A stretch of DNA of 64,000 nucleotides from Lunularia cruciata (taxonomy: Eukaryota; Streptophyta; Marchantiopsida; Lunulariales; Lunulariaceae): assembly GCA_948567375.1 (NCBI GenBank), contig OX419759.1, positions 3,821,303 through 3,885,302 on the forward strand, written 5' to 3'. Both the position numbers and the translations under genes were made by a program. The stretch's first letter is position 1, and each line of letters starts with the position of its first letter. This document shows positions 11,745 to 24,720 of this stretch, one piece after another. Below the pieces are notes generated by a model that worked only from the letters and a program-made list of their open reading frames with translations, was not told the origin of the DNA and searched no databases.

Positions 11745-14700
11745 ATGAGTTTCCATATAATAAATTCTTTATTTTTAAATTACTCATCCCATATCCCATA
11801 TTCTTGTAACTTAGACCATGAATGTATCTTTATGTAATATTGGAATAAGAATTCATAGGATGCAAAAAGAATTCTTGGGAGATTAAACTATACATTTGTA
11901 GTGCCTGTGCTGACACTTACACGGTGTGGTGTGGTGTTGGGCAAGTTTACACTTCAAAGTAGCTATATGTTGTTGGAAAAAATATCAAGTGGCCCCATGA
12001 CGCTTGTAGCTGCTGGTAGACGTAGTGAGATTGTGCTGGTACACACATTGGGGGTTGCACTCCAACTTGAATTTTTTTTTTCTTTGCACCAATTGACACC
12101 CATTGGTGCCGCTAGTAAGGTGCCACACGATGGCACTTGTCGATGCTAGAAGACGCAAGGGACCGCTCTCCTAATGAAAATATTATTGCACCCGTTGGCG
12201 TCAAGTGGCGTTGGTAGGCATTGTGCAATAATTGTACGCTTGTGTGCACCCGTTGGCGACATGGAGTGCTGCATGTTGCCGCTGAAGATTTCAGTTCTTT
12301 CCTCTCTTATATTGATTTTTCCGCCAAATGTGCACATTTTGGATGTTTGGATATTCAAACTTTCTTTCCAGCATGGGGCTATATAACAAATTCAGATTTT
12401 AACAGAAGTCATGTCACTATGTGGGTGGGTGTTTGAAGGAATCATATTGCGAGTGTGTCATTTTGTGAGTGTGTGGGTGTGGGGTGTTTGAAGGAGTCAT
12501 TTTGTTGCGTGGGGTGTGCTCAAAGGAGGCAAACTCAAAGGAGGGATGCAAACTCACTGTTGAAGGAGAGAGTTGGAACTTTTAGAGGAAGAGCAAAATT
12601 AGCATTCAAGAGGAAGAGAACATTTGAGATGTGAGAGAAATAGCAGGAGAGAAGGAGAGCATTTGAGAGATAGAGAAGAGAGATTTTCCAAGAAGAGCAG
12701 ATTGAATTTGAACCATTGCAAAGACCTAGAGATATGAAAAGATAGTTGACGGGCCTGACATGAGAAATACTCAAGAAGGAGATTGGCTCATAGCTTTTCA
12801 TACCATTCAACACCCAATGAATTTCATCAAGTGGTGCTGGTTGGACAAACATCAGATTTGAATTGCTATCTTTGGAATTTGAGAGGTTGATATAGACATA
12901 ATTGGACTCAAAATTACACTTGGACCTCACTACCCATGTCCGGAGGTATTATTCAAACCTTCTTAATTTTTTCTCTTCATTTCTCTCTACTTTCACACGT
13001 TCCAACACCTCAGGATTGTGATTTATACATGTTAGGCCTCCAAATTGTCAGTGCCTCCCAGCCCTGTCCCATAGCGCCTCCCAACATCCCCCACCACCAT
13101 CCAGCACCAACCCTAAACCCTAAACCCTTTGTGTGAGTGCCTACCAATGACTCCAAGCGTCACCCAATGGCATTTGGCGGTCCTTCCCAAAAACCACTAT
13201 TCCGTAGCAGCTTCCAATGTTGTTGTGCCTTCGGGATGTGTTGCCAGGCGCTAATGCATGGGATTGGATGACCTCTCGATGCCCTACAAGGTGGGACTGT
13301 CCATTCATGCCTTTGGGCATTGTCATGTTGTGGTTTGCATTGCCTGTAAAAAAGTGACTTATCATTTTTATCTCCACATTAGTGGGGTAAGTTGTCTTCC
13401 ATATCCAACGGATGAGATGCTACCATGTGAGAAATCTATGTACATGTATGTGATTAGCCATGTGGGTTACAATCTTATCATGTTTGAGGGCTCTGATGAA
13501 TAAAGATGAGGGCGAGTGGAGAGAGGAGGGGGGTGTTTTAGTCAAGGAGTCTCGAGGGGGAGGAGGATGTTGAGAGTGAGAGTGATAACAATGCGTGAGT
13601 GGTAGAACATCAGAGGAAGAGTTTGAGCATGAGCTATCCCATGCTCCCAATTTGCCACTCCCAAATCCTTTTCTCATCAAGTTTCAGATTTTGCACCGTG
13701 ACTGCTTACGAGACTGGTTGGTGGTACATTTCTGGGCGGTATTTGTGGAGTCGGTGATGGGAAACCTGAATCCTATTGTCCTTCCGGTACTTACTTATGA
13801 GCATATCTATGACTTGACAATATATTTGCTTTTATATTTGGGGAATTTCTAAATTTTTGCTCATAAGCTTCAAGGTGAAGTTGTGGGATCCATTTGTAAA
13901 AAAGTAAAAAGACTAAAGGACAAATGTGCAAGAGATTGAGTCCCAAGAGAAAAGTCTGGAGTTTTTTGACCATCGAAGGAGTTTGGGAAGGCCATTGGGG
14001 GAACTAAGGATATAATTGAAAAGAGGAGCTAACATGCTACAATTTGAAGATAGAAATCACACAATTTAAGCTGATTATGAGAGGGATATGATCAATTGAA
14101 TCAAGGGGGGTAAAATTCATACCTAGGAGCACAAAGTAGGCAGTTGAGTGAGCTTCTTAAGACATTTTCACTATTTGTCAATAGGATTGGAGAGTAGAAA
14201 AAGTGCTTACAATACTAAGCACAAGAAATTTCAGTTTTAGATCAATCTTAAATTAGATCTAGTTGATTGAAGTTGAAGCTCTTGAGGTGTAAGGTGATAG
14301 AGAAGAGCTAGTGACCAGGTTTGGAGTTTTGGTCATTCTCCAAGTTGTTGTTCGAGATGCCTTATGAAAATTTCTAGTCTTATTGTTGGTTAGGATGTGC
14401 AACTTTATGTGAAGGTTTCATATGAATTCTTCAAATAGAGAATTCACAGTTTTGGATCAAGTATACCTGGCTATAGAGCTCACAAGTTAGCACAATTCAG
14501 GAATTGATCCATATCTAGAGATTAGTGTTGGATTAGGCTATCAAACTTTACAGAGTGTTAACCAAGAACACAATCAACTATTGTGGAATTAGTTGGCTCT
14601 GGACTCATAGAAATTGAGATTGGATACAACAAGTTTTAATGAAAAGACTATTGTAAGCTCGGAGGAGCATTTCTTTCTTCAATCCTAATTGAATGTCAAT

Positions 14701-15680
14701 TCTCTCACTTTTGTGACTATGATTGAGAGTTCAGATTTCTAGAGTGTTTTTTGAGGATCAAGTTTACATCTGATTTAGAAATCAGGGGAAAGTTGGCAAG
14801 AAACAGTGGCAAAACCCTAAAAAGGGGATTTTGAAATTAGTGTGAGAGTTGCAAAAACCTAGCTAGCTTTGAGAGCTTTTAAAGGGAGTTGTAGTGATCT
14901 AATTGAAGTATATTTTATATCATCGGAAATTTTAGCTCACATGCTTTTTATTGAATTCTAGAACATTTGAATCCAAGCTAAAAAATTATTTATATTCATA
15001 CAAGGTGCACAGATTTTTCCCCATCAAGAAGACATAGGAAATCCCTACATGGAATAAGAATTTGTTGAGATCTGAAGTACAACTTGGAGGAGACTTGGAG
15101 TATAGGTTGAAATTAGCTTGATGACAAAGCACAAATGCTCTTAAAATCTTTTCCAACCAAAAAGCATAGAGAGTTATTGCCACATTCTTGTGATTGGATC
15201 CTCTTTGTGCTTGCATGCTTGTTTGTACACCCAGTTGGTTTGGATTGGTGTGCGCGAATTGCGTTTAGGTTCTTTCCTTCTAGGAGTGCTATGTATTTCT
15301 CCTTGGTAATGTTGGAAGTGATGACAAACAGACCTAGAGTGCATGTTGTGATGATAGGTTAGGTTGCCCATCACTACCCTACCTGATAGCAAGAATACTA
15401 GTTACAAGAGTGGAGGGTTCTAATTGTTAGGTAACATGCATGTTCAGACAAGTAGTTATAGGTTTACCTACAGCCTCTAATTTGCATTCTCCACAGCTAG
15501 GCACCTTGTGTGTTCCCAGAGAGAGAAAAGAAAAGTATGACAACATCCTTGAGCGGCGACAAGAGGCCCCCAACGGCATTCGCTGTTTTTTTCTTGTTTG
15601 GGGGCAGCTTTGGGTGGCGGCGAGCAGCACCTTGTGTCTTGAGTCTATATGATTGAGATTTAAGTCAATTTTCTTGGTGG
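11745..15680. other. Intergenic/repeat-derived DNA, nothing identified
   Basis: Several short frames occur on both strands (for example 12535-12930 on the - strand) but none shows a domain. A small palindrome ATTATTGCAC...GTGCAATAAT lies at about 12182-12232. A telomere-like CCCTAAACCCTAAACCC is at about 13110-13126. The purine-rich stretch 12530-12720 resembles the R/U5 part of an LTR but I could not pair it with a second copy. Confidence 0.4.
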
Positions 15681-15683
15681 GTT

Positions 15684-16320
15684 TTGCAGGTCCTTCCATG
15701 TATGGATTTTGTGAGTTCATGGAACAAGGTCTCTTGCACAAATTTGGTAAGAGGAAGACAATTTCAATTGACCATATATATAATTAGAGATGCACTTGCC
15801 ATGTCAAAGGGGAGAACACCAAGATGGAGGACAATTCCTTACATAGTTGTTTCAGACTGGTTTCCACAAAGGGAGATAAAAAGATATCTTGCAATGCAAT
15901 GTGTATATCCTGAATTTAGAGCTTTCTTCTAGTTGATGTGTGCACTTGTTGCACCCACTATTAGGCCCAAGATTGTACATGGGCATTTGGTACTCAACAC
16001 CGAGACCAAGTTGAGGAGATTTGTTGTGGAGGATTATGATTGGGGAGAGTTAGCATTTAAGCTATCATTGCAAAGGTGTGGAGTTTGCAAACCAATTGAG
16101 TAGTCCTAAGGGACATAGATTCAGGGTCATGTTCCTTGGGCAAATACTCACTCATCTCTTTGTGGAGAGATGTTTCATTCCAAAGGAGGACAAAATGTAC
16201 CTGAGTGATAGAGAGGAGGAGATTATACACAAGGGAGACCATGAGGATGCTCATGAGGATGCAAATAGCTCGGATGAGGACAAGACTACTGATGATGGGG
16301 AGGATGAGGATGGTGAGTGA
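15684..16320 (+). pseudogene. Remnant of an unidentified protein with an acidic C-terminal tail
   Basis: Three reading-frame pieces look like one broken protein. The first (15684-15932) carries RWRTIPYIVVSDWFPQREIK and ends at a TAG. After that stop the same frame continues (ALVAPTIRPKIVHGHLVLNT, then ETKLRRFVVEDYDWGELAFK). A third piece in another frame (about 16078-16320) has GHRFRVMFLGQILTHLFVER and ends in an Asp/Glu-rich tail before TGA. I do not recognise the family. Plant transposons and retroelements often carry accessory proteins of this kind, so a mobile origin is possible but not shown. Confidence 0.4.
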
Positions 16321-16345
16321 TTAATTAGGTTTGAGTTTTGTTGTA

Positions 16346-16347
16346 TA

Positions 16348-16378
<31 letters not shown>

Positions 16379-16380
16379 AT
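16346..16380. repeat. (TA)n/(T)n low-complexity tract
   Basis: An AT dinucleotide run followed by a T run, just downstream of the acidic-tail reading frame. Confidence 0.9.
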
Positions 16381-16591
16381 AATGTTGGATAACATACAAA
16401 GTTTTTTTAATATACCATTACCGGATTTAATAAATGAGTTGATTTAAGAAGCTTTAATTAATGAACTTGTGAACTTGGTGTATTTCTGAAATTGTAATAT
16501 GAATTTGTACTTGATGGATAACTAAATGTACAACTTGTGAACAAGTGTTCAATAGATTCATGTTGAGACACAACCCTTCACCTTTGTTGAG

Positions 16592-16791
16592 NNNNNNNNN
16601 NNNNNNNNNNNNNNNNNNNNNNNNNNNNNNNNNNNNNNNNNNNNNNNNNNNNNNNNNNNNNNNNNNNNNNNNNNNNNNNNNNNNNNNNNNNNNNNNNNNN
16701 NNNNNNNNNNNNNNNNNNNNNNNNNNNNNNNNNNNNNNNNNNNNNNNNNNNNNNNNNNNNNNNNNNNNNNNNNNNNNNNNNNNNNNNNNNN
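16592..16791. other. Assembly gap, 200 N
   Basis: Exactly 200 undefined bases, most likely a fixed-length placeholder rather than a measured distance. Any reading frame crossing it is an artefact. Confidence 0.98.
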
Positions 16792-16795
16792 TTTT

Positions 16796-16946
16796 CTGAA
16801 TGGCTTTTGCAATTCCCAACATGAATCTGTGCAAAATGCTTGGGGTCCTCCAAATAATCCAATATTTGGCTATAATGGTGCATTTCCATGCAAAATAGTT
16901 CATCCTCCTTTGTTTTGACCGGCGCACATGAAGCCAACCTCAACAA
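16796..16946 (-). other. Short reading-frame fragment beside the gap, unknown
   Basis: On the - strand a frame running into the gap reads LFCMEMHHYSQILDYLEDPK then HFAQIHVGNCKSH. It looks protein-like and may be an exon or transposon fragment cut by the gap, but I do not recognise it. Confidence 0.2.
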
Positions 16947-17444
16947 ATCTCAAAATCTCACTAATGGTTGTTGAGGTTGAAAATCCAAAGATGACTCTAT
17001 AGGTCGTGGATCAGCATTGAAAAGTGAGTCTCCTGCACTAAAACAAGGTACTTGATCTCCCATTGGAAAAAAATTATTGCACTCCTGGCGTCAAATTCCT
17101 TAACCCCTAATCAATTTCTTGGTTGCCGCACAGTGGTGCTGATCATTTCCCACACCAGTGTGAAACTACAAAATAGTTAGTTGCCTGACAACTCGCACAT
17201 TTGCTCGGGAGGGTGGTGAATTTGAGTTTAGAATTTTGAATTGTTGAGGTGGGGCTTTGGATCTTGAAAGCGTAAACCAAATCATAAATCATTTTGACTC
17301 ATCTAACCATGTGTCTATCCTCTTGAGAGAACACGTCACTTTGTCTGACAATAATTTATTTAGTTATGGCATTCCTAAACATCCAAAACTTCAGGCTTGA
17401 GTTTTATAAATGAATGCAATTTGGATAAAATATACCATAACTGA

Positions 17445-17675
17445 ATTTACAGAGCGTTCCATTATTACACTCTACACAGTTCACTAAATTATATTATGAA
17501 GTTTGTTAAGAATCCTTTAGAGCGTTAAGTTATTACACTCTAGTCCGGTTACAGAGTTCACTAAAATATATATCGGAATTTGTTAAGAATCCTTTAGAGA
17601 GTTCAGTTATGACACTCTAGTCTGGTTACAGAGTTCACTAAAATATATTACGAAGTTTGTTCAGAATCCCTTAGA
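17445..17675. repeat. ~77-bp tandem repeat, three copies
   Basis: Each unit contains 'ttacactctag' or a variant, 'acagagttcactaaa.tata' and 'gtt.agaatcc.tta'. Units start near 17448, 17518 and 17596. Not coding. Confidence 0.8.
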
Positions 17676-18269
17676 CATCCGTCAAATCAATTTCTGAAAC
17701 ACCCTAATGTGATGTTACTTTAGTGTTTGTCTCATTAACCTCTCGTTGTTTTGTCATAAACGGACTCGGTAATCACCAGTTAGGTTTTCGTTCGCTCTCA
17801 AATCTGCATTTTCGCCTTCACAAGAATCAATTAACGGAGGCTAACAAAGACTGTTGAGAATGGATGTACGATGGACAGAAATGAGGAAATTTTGCCAACG
17901 GGACGGGGCGTCAGAACTACAACTGCAATAATGCAATTATGAATGCAATAATCTTTTTGTTAGAATTTTATTTAATGTGGTAGTATATGTGACATTTAAC
18001 AGTTGTTTTGTTTTGTTGAAATTACCTTACAGATGGTAATATATGTGGTGGGTGTCGTTCCGATGATGTAACATGTGGTATATGATAGTATATGTAACAT
18101 GTGATAGTTGAAGTTGTATAATTTGTGCTATATACTATAGAAGTTAAGGTTTGCACATAACACTCAATTGCGGCACTAGTTAATATTAGAGTATTCAATA
18201 TTTATTGATATGATTGTATGTAGGTCTTACCTTTTAGTGAGAAGAGTCCTATTTCATTGAGATGCTAAT

Positions 18270-18405
18270 GGAGCAATAAAAAAAGCTTGAGGAATAAAAA
18301 CATGAGAGTAGCAATCAGAAAAGCTTGAGGAATAAAAACATACGAGTAGCAACCAAAAACGCTTGAGGAGCTATGAAAAAAAACATAAGAGGAGCAATCG
18401 GGAAA
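18270..18405. repeat. ~42-bp tandem repeat, about three copies
   Basis: Units contain 'gagcaataaaa', 'gcttgaggaataaaaacat' and variants, at about 18271, 18314 and 18356. Not coding. Confidence 0.7.
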
Positions 18406-18794
18406 CGGCCTAGCAACATGGCTAAATGTGTCAATTAAAGTTAGTAAAGATAACTTGAACATCAACAACTATGTTTATCATATTTCTGATTTAGTTAAAT
18501 AATTTAATAGCATTGGAGTTCAGATTGAAGATTAAAATCTAATTCTACCATTCAAGGTCTATGAAAGGAGTACACTTTTGGGGACTAGTAGAAATCAAGA
18601 CTTATTACTAGAAGACTTATTTTAAGAAGAAAAATTATAATTAAATGGTTGAACTCCCTTGCAAAATTATACGGAGAAGGACTTTTACTCCAAAGATCAT
18701 CAACTAGTGATGATTCACACACTTCTATAACAACCAAAAGTAATAATAGTGGTTCGTTCACTCTAGGTGTTCAAAACCATGTACCCCAGCAAAC

Positions 18795-18985
18795 TACTAT
18801 ATTCAGTTCCAAAAGCCATTTTGTGAATTTATTATCCTGAATACCAATGATGTTATACGTATTTAGTATCACTCAATCGGTATTATCCATTATATTCAGT
18901 TCCAAAGAACCATTTTTTGAATTTATTATTCTGAATACCAATGATATTTTAGGTACTTAATATCACTCAGATACGTACTATCTCA
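18795..18985. repeat. ~97-bp tandem duplication
   Basis: The run 'tatattcagttccaaa' ... 'gaatttattat.ctgaatac' ... 'aatatcactca' occurs twice, beginning at about 18797 and 18892. Confidence 0.75.
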
Positions 18986-19355
18986 TTCTAAAATCTATGG
19001 GTGAATTTAGTGGTTCAGAGAAGTCATTCGTGTATCTACAATAACCAAGATCCTAGTTTTTGTTGGCTTATGTACTAAACTTATAATGAAAGATTTTGAA
19101 ATTTTGAATACTTAAGATTGTGTTTTTTGCAACAAATATAAGAAATGTACCATCCACTTAGGGTAAAAATTTGGATCCAAAATATGCAAAGGTTTAGGTT
19201 AGACTTTGAGATATCCGATGCTACAAATCAAAATACGATGTACATCTCGACTGCCATTCCAGATCTTGGGATGCAGCATAGAAGAATAGATCACACCAAC
19301 CTTAATAAGTTTAATATATTATATATTTCAAATCCAGTAACTAATTTTCTAACAT

Positions 19356-19458
19356 TTCTTGATCCTTTACCAGGAGAGATGTATGAGACTTGTCAATTTA
19401 ATAACCTTCTTGGTCCTTTGCCTCTAGAGATCCATGAAACTTGTTAATTTAATAAGCA
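19356..19458. repeat. ~50-bp tandem duplication
   Basis: Two copies beginning 'ttcttgatcctttaccagga' (19357) and 'ttcttggtcctttgcctcta' (19407), both ending 'actt.t.aatttaata'. On the + strand they read LDPLPGEMYETC and LGPLPLEIHETC, which look LRR-like but are too short to call. Confidence 0.6.
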
Positions 19459-19839
19459 AATGCAATAACCTTTCAACGTATATTGATATGAAAATTACTT
19501 CACATAAAATTTGATTTATTCTAAGTTTTATATCCTTCATCGATGATATTCTAAGATTTACTTTCTAAATATTAAATAAAATGTGTTTTTAATTTTTAAA
19601 TTTCTTTTGGTGAAGTACATGAGAACATCTTACATCCATATTCCACTGAGAGCACTTGAGAGCTATTGAACCAAGTGCTTAGAGTATATTGTTGACAAGA
19701 TCCAAGACTTGCGCTAATCCGGTTTGAAGAGAGGATTCTACAACATGAGAGAGGTCCTTATCGGCATAGCGCTCAAAACTCTAGCGATATTCAACTGGAC
19801 ACAACGACATTCGACCCGAGTATAGGGACAGTCGCAGAC

Positions 19840-21800
19840 GGGTTACTTACAGATATTTCAGGATTGGAAAACTATACCAACATATATCAGGAAGAGATGA
19901 AGTTAGATGGTTGATTCCCACATCCCTGAAAGTCCGGACTGGATTATAACTTGAATCTAAAAGGCTATCTTAGCTTTACGTGTCTTGTATATCTAAGTAA
20001 TTCAGTCAGATTTGGGCACATCGTGGGACTCACAGTCTGTTTAATTTTTGGCAGTTGCCGTCGATTATTGAAAGTCTCAAACATTCGTCCTGAAAGCGCA
20101 TTGTTGCTGAGATTCCTGAGAAGTACAGGATCGATCGTTTAAAAGGGTGCACTGAACGAGATTAAGATTCCATCCGCAATCAATTTTTCCTGTTGAGAAT
20201 CCTAAGATTGATCGAATGGATGTCCAAACCTTAAGCTGGTCGGGTTTCGACAAGTACTTAAAACATACGAAAGATCCTGACAAACATACCGCAGAAACTC
20301 TAGCTCTATGAACCAAAACACGACGACTTTCGACCAAGATCAATTAAGTATACATTTATCTGTAGACGGATTACTTACAGATCCTCCTTAAATCTCTGAA
20401 AGTCCGGTGACTATTTTGTATAAATCACTGTCTTAGCTTGTTCAGTAACTGTAAGCTCCCCGAGAGCTATTCGCCAAAGTTGCATCCGCTTTTTTTGTTG
20501 ATCAGATTTCTGGAAGCTTTTGTGACATATCAGATCAACACTATTGTCTGGCATGACAAGGGCCAGAGTACCTGCAGGAAAAGATCATACGGAGTACATA
20601 GAGAGAAATGACTCGATAAACGATTCTGAAACAAGCGAAAGGCCCTGTCAATGATGCCTAAACACTCAAAAATTGTAGCTATATGAATCAAAACACTAAG
20701 ACATTTGACCGTGATCAACTAATATTGATGCACTTTCAGACGGATAACTTACAGATACACCAGGCTTGGAAATGAAGGGAAAGAGCACCTGTCAGATTGA
20801 TGGATCCCAAATACTTGAAAATCTGGTGGAATGTTTAGTCTAACAGATTGTTTAAGCTTGAAGTTCATGAAACTAAAGCTCCCTGGAACGAGCAAAGTCC
20901 ATTCAAACTTTTGCTAATTTCTTGGAGTTTATGTCACATGCTGTATCCATGATATTTACTGGCATGAAAAGGGCCGAGGTAACAAGTGGGCAAAAGATCA
21001 GACGGAGGACGAAGAGTGAAATTCTTATGATTGTGACGTCTGGATGATCAGGGAATAGAACCATGTACACCGCTCAGAACAATAAATTGATATTTTGGAG
21101 CACAGTGGAACAGGCAATTGCGAAGGTCCAGTATTTGTAGTTTCTGAGGTAATGGTGAGGTTTCCCATGTATTCTTTGGCGGCCTGAGAAAAATGGTTCA
21201 TGGGACATACGTGTATGCACCGTCCGATGTTCTTTGCATGTGCTCCACAGGTGAACGTAAGGCTTGACAACGTGATCAAGATATTACGAAGCTAGACATT
21301 TGAACAACTTACAACTTGATACTATGTGCGGGCTCTCTGCTAGAACAGATAATCCGTCCATTATTTGCAGGGATCCCCGGGGGTCCAGTTCTTCAAACTG
21401 AACGGTTCATGGAGTTGTCGGAGTTCATATTCTGGACAACAGTAGACAAATGCAGATTGTAAGTACAATGCCACCTTGAACTTCTAGACCTCACGACAGA
21501 GCCTTTTGCAAAGTATGAATCCCAGTAATGTAAATCCTCGACAGGATAATCGAGTCTGGAGCAATGGGCATTTCTCACCATCTTCAACAGCCAGGACAGA
21601 GCTTGCTCGAGTACATTGACACACCATACAGATAATGATTATGATAAGCTGACGTCTATTTCCCCATGATGCAGAAAGTTCTTGAGTAGAGTGCGAATCA
21701 AGTGGATAGAAATTTCAGCGGCTGGAGCTGTCCTGGTTTTTATCGTGTCAACATCTTTCTTTCCTGAATATGGAGCATAGTCAAATTTATCATTCTTCAC
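19840..21800 (-). pseudogene. Fossil leucine-rich-repeat receptor-like gene
   Basis: Pieces of an LRR protein read in order along the - strand. An N-terminal cap reads LKNWTPGDPC (21367-21396), the classic start of the LRRNT domain in plant receptor kinases/proteins. Then LPQKLQILDLRNC (21114-21152), a weak repeat with INLTG (near 20800), LRNLSNNALSGRM (20082-20120), and NHLTSLPDICWYSFPILKYL (19851-19912). The last ends at a good splice donor (gtaagt), and the same donor context recurs near 20380 and 20745, so one exon-intron unit was duplicated tandemly about every 400-500 bp. There is no continuous frame and no kinase domain is recognised. Such proteins sit in the plasma membrane and bind peptides or partner receptors; this copy is dead. 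Confidence 0.6.
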
Positions 21801-23990
21801 AGTCAATTGTATAGTAACGCTGGACCATCTGCACCGAGTGGTTCAGCACTATAAGTGGACTTGGATTGCTCCTACACTGATGAAAAAGTCACGAAAGTCT
21901 TCAGTAGGTACACTGTCGGAATAACCAGACAGTATTAGCCCAAAATCATCTGCGTCTCAGTTGCTTACAGGTTATTGATCTCGGAAACCCTGCTACAGTA
22001 AATTTATTTTCTCTTGACATCTTTAAGTATATTGCATAGATGGAATATATTGTTTAATAATTTTTGGAAAATGTCGAATGAAGCAAATTTCCTAAAATGA
22101 GTGACTTTGTATTTATTTGTATTGTGCCCGTATAAAATTCAAATATTGGGTTTAAAAAAAAGAAGGGACTCTTGGAACCATGGACTTTGTCTTATATTGA
22201 ATTAAATCCAGTTTTTTTTAAAATCAAGGTTAATTAGAATTGAACCCTAAACTCTAAAACGTTACATCTCTGAACCTTGAGAATTAATAGAAGGGAGCTC
22301 CACGAAGCACTCTTGGCTCAGTTTCGTGACTGTCTTGATCTTTTCTTGATGCTAGTTAGTCTCTAAATAGAAGCATGTTTAATTAAGTTGCAAATGCATA
22401 ATGAGCTACAGAGTTTTGGGCGTTTCTGCCCTTTCTCTAGTCCGCCACTGAGTATTTTTTTTTCCATACAGGTTGTATACGGAATCCAAAACAAGACGTA
22501 ACACCATGGAAATACTTTTGTTCGTAAAAAAAGTGACTTAGAGGTGAAGAAGAAAAACCTTGAGATCGTAGAGTACATCGAATGGCTTCGAACTCACCTC
22601 TAATTTATTTGGTCCAAAACGCAAAGGCAGATGATATGTGAGCCTTAATTGAGCGACTTCAACGAGGTGGAATCACGATATCCTCGTGTCTTTCCGAATG
22701 TTGACGTCACTCGGAAGACTTGAAAGTAATTTTGGAAAAGTATAAAAGAAGATCCACATCGAGAAAGATAACTAGAGGGATAGGAAAATACTGTAACTTT
22801 TATTTGGATAAAATAAAATCTAGGAGATAAAATAGGTCAAATAATAAATTTCTATATCCTAAGAAGGAGGAACTTATCGTAATGCAGATAGACTTATGTA
22901 AGTCAAACGGAGTACATACCATCATAGCATCCACCTAAGTTATATTTCGTGTTATTGCTATAAGATACTATGATATTGCACCTGCTAATGTTCTAGGTAA
23001 AGCAATATGCACTTGTTGTCTAAAGTAAGTTACAAAATAGTAAAGTGTAAGGATATCGGGAGCAATGCAATATGGTAAGTTCTTGCACAATTCATGATAA
23101 GCATGTTAAATGCCATATCCTAAGTACAATATAACTCCAAGGTTAGAAGAATAAAGAGGTGACCTTGCTACATTCCTTTATATTTGAAGACTGTGGTTGC
23201 TCACACTCCATTGTTGCATATTCCTCCAAACCTATATTGCATGTTGCATATGTAAATATAACCTCTGCTATTATCACCTTATTTTCTTGAACTATATAAG
23301 AGTTTGCACTAACTCATATAGTTTGGAATACATACAAATATTACTTTCAAGTGAAGTACACACTTTAATGTATATGATATCATAATGGGTAACTATAGTA
23401 TATCCTTCAAAAGTACAATAAATAATTGGATACTTATTGCATCTAAGGTAGTATTACACATACCATTGAGTAATGACTATGTAAATAGGTGGATCTATAA
23501 CATCCACTGGTACATATATGCTCTACTTACATAATTAATATGTTAATAAAATAGTGGGATAATATTATTTCTATGGATTTTACTTAGGCTTCTACATTAG
23601 TCATGCTTAGTTGGATCCAATCATAACCAAGATAGAAATGACACCATTTTAGAAGAAGTTCAAGGAAAGTATCATTATTTTTGATTCTAGTATATTTACT
23701 TTGTATTAAATTTTAGATGTTTTTCTTTGAAGAAAGAGTTGAGAATTCATGGGTGCAGAAGTCTTTTTTCTGCACTTGCTATGTGCACTTGTGTGCAAAA
23801 CTTGTGCAGATTTTTCTATACTCCAAGGATAGTACATTTAAGAAATCATTGACTTAGTTTTTTGTCAACATAAAACCATAAGCTTAAGAGATCATTCCTA
23901 TGAGTTTGGATATTTATTTAGATTTTTTTTTCATGGTAAATTCAGTTACTTTAGTAATAAATACTAATCAAATTTTGTGTGTAAGTATTT
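21801..23990. other. AT-rich intergenic DNA, no gene seen
   Basis: No frame on either strand has a recognisable domain. The sequence is strongly AT-rich. It may include the 3' part of the reverse transcriptase relic that follows. Confidence 0.5.
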
Positions 23991-23999
23991 AAGAATTAT

Positions 24000-24720
24000 A
24001 TAAATAAGAGATGAGGAGTTACTCATCATCGTTTCATTTACAATTACCTTTATCTTATTGACTTCTCTAATGAACAATAACTTAAATCTTGGAGGTGCCA
24101 TGCAATTTTAGCCTTAAAGTAGTGTGATTGAGTTTGGTTCCACACCTTCTTCGTGCATGATGTGCTACTTTAATAGCCATAAGAGATTCATATTGAGTGA
24201 GAGATAAACCACCTTGTAGACCAAACTTAATCATAGCTTCATCAAAGCTTCATTACTAGAGCAAAAGTAATTGGTGCAAGTTGGGTACCTTAATGTTAGG
24301 TCAAACTAGGATCCAAGGACCTAAACCTTTCTAGAGCAAGAACAAATACATACACTTATAGCAAACAAATGGATGGGTCAACTAGGAGAGAATATACAGT
24401 TGGTTGAAACTATTTATATCATCAAGTAAGGCTACAAACCTCTAATCCAATCAAGAAACAAAGAGACAAAAGATGTAAGATCATCTTTTTCATGAGTGGA
24501 GAATCAATTTCTCAGTGCAATAGTCCCTTGAGAAGAAAGGATCTTTTTTGCACCTCCAATGTATTACTTCTCCAAGATTAACCTACCAGTAACTACAACA
24601 AAGGAGGAAAGCAAAGGTGCCAAGAATGACCAACTGTCCAAAACACTCTCCCTCATAGACAATAGGCCATTCCTCCACACAAAATTGGTAAAAGATGTAT
24701 ACCTATGCATTATGGCTATG
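24000..24720 (-). pseudogene. C-terminal half of an old reverse-transcriptase-like relic
   Basis: Read on the - strand in broken frames: LDDINSFNQLYILS (about 24400-24440) and, after several stops, FGLQGGLSLTQYESLMAIKV (about 24150-24210). It fits the region after the reverse transcriptase core of the relic at 62784-63760, whose - strand sequence stops at 62784 and resumes here once the copia element C1 is taken out. Assignment of this half rests mainly on that position. Confidence 0.4.

Noticed and set aside
13105-13130. Telomere-type CCCTAAA repeats
   Set aside because: Only two to three units; too short for an interstitial telomere, may be a chance telo-box.
16454-16946. Reading frames of 84-157 codons across 16592-16791
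   Set aside because: They consist largely of N from the assembly gap.
19145-19447. 100-codon + strand frame with LRR-like end
   Set aside because: The LRR look comes from a 50-bp duplication; the real LRR fossils nearby run on the other strand.
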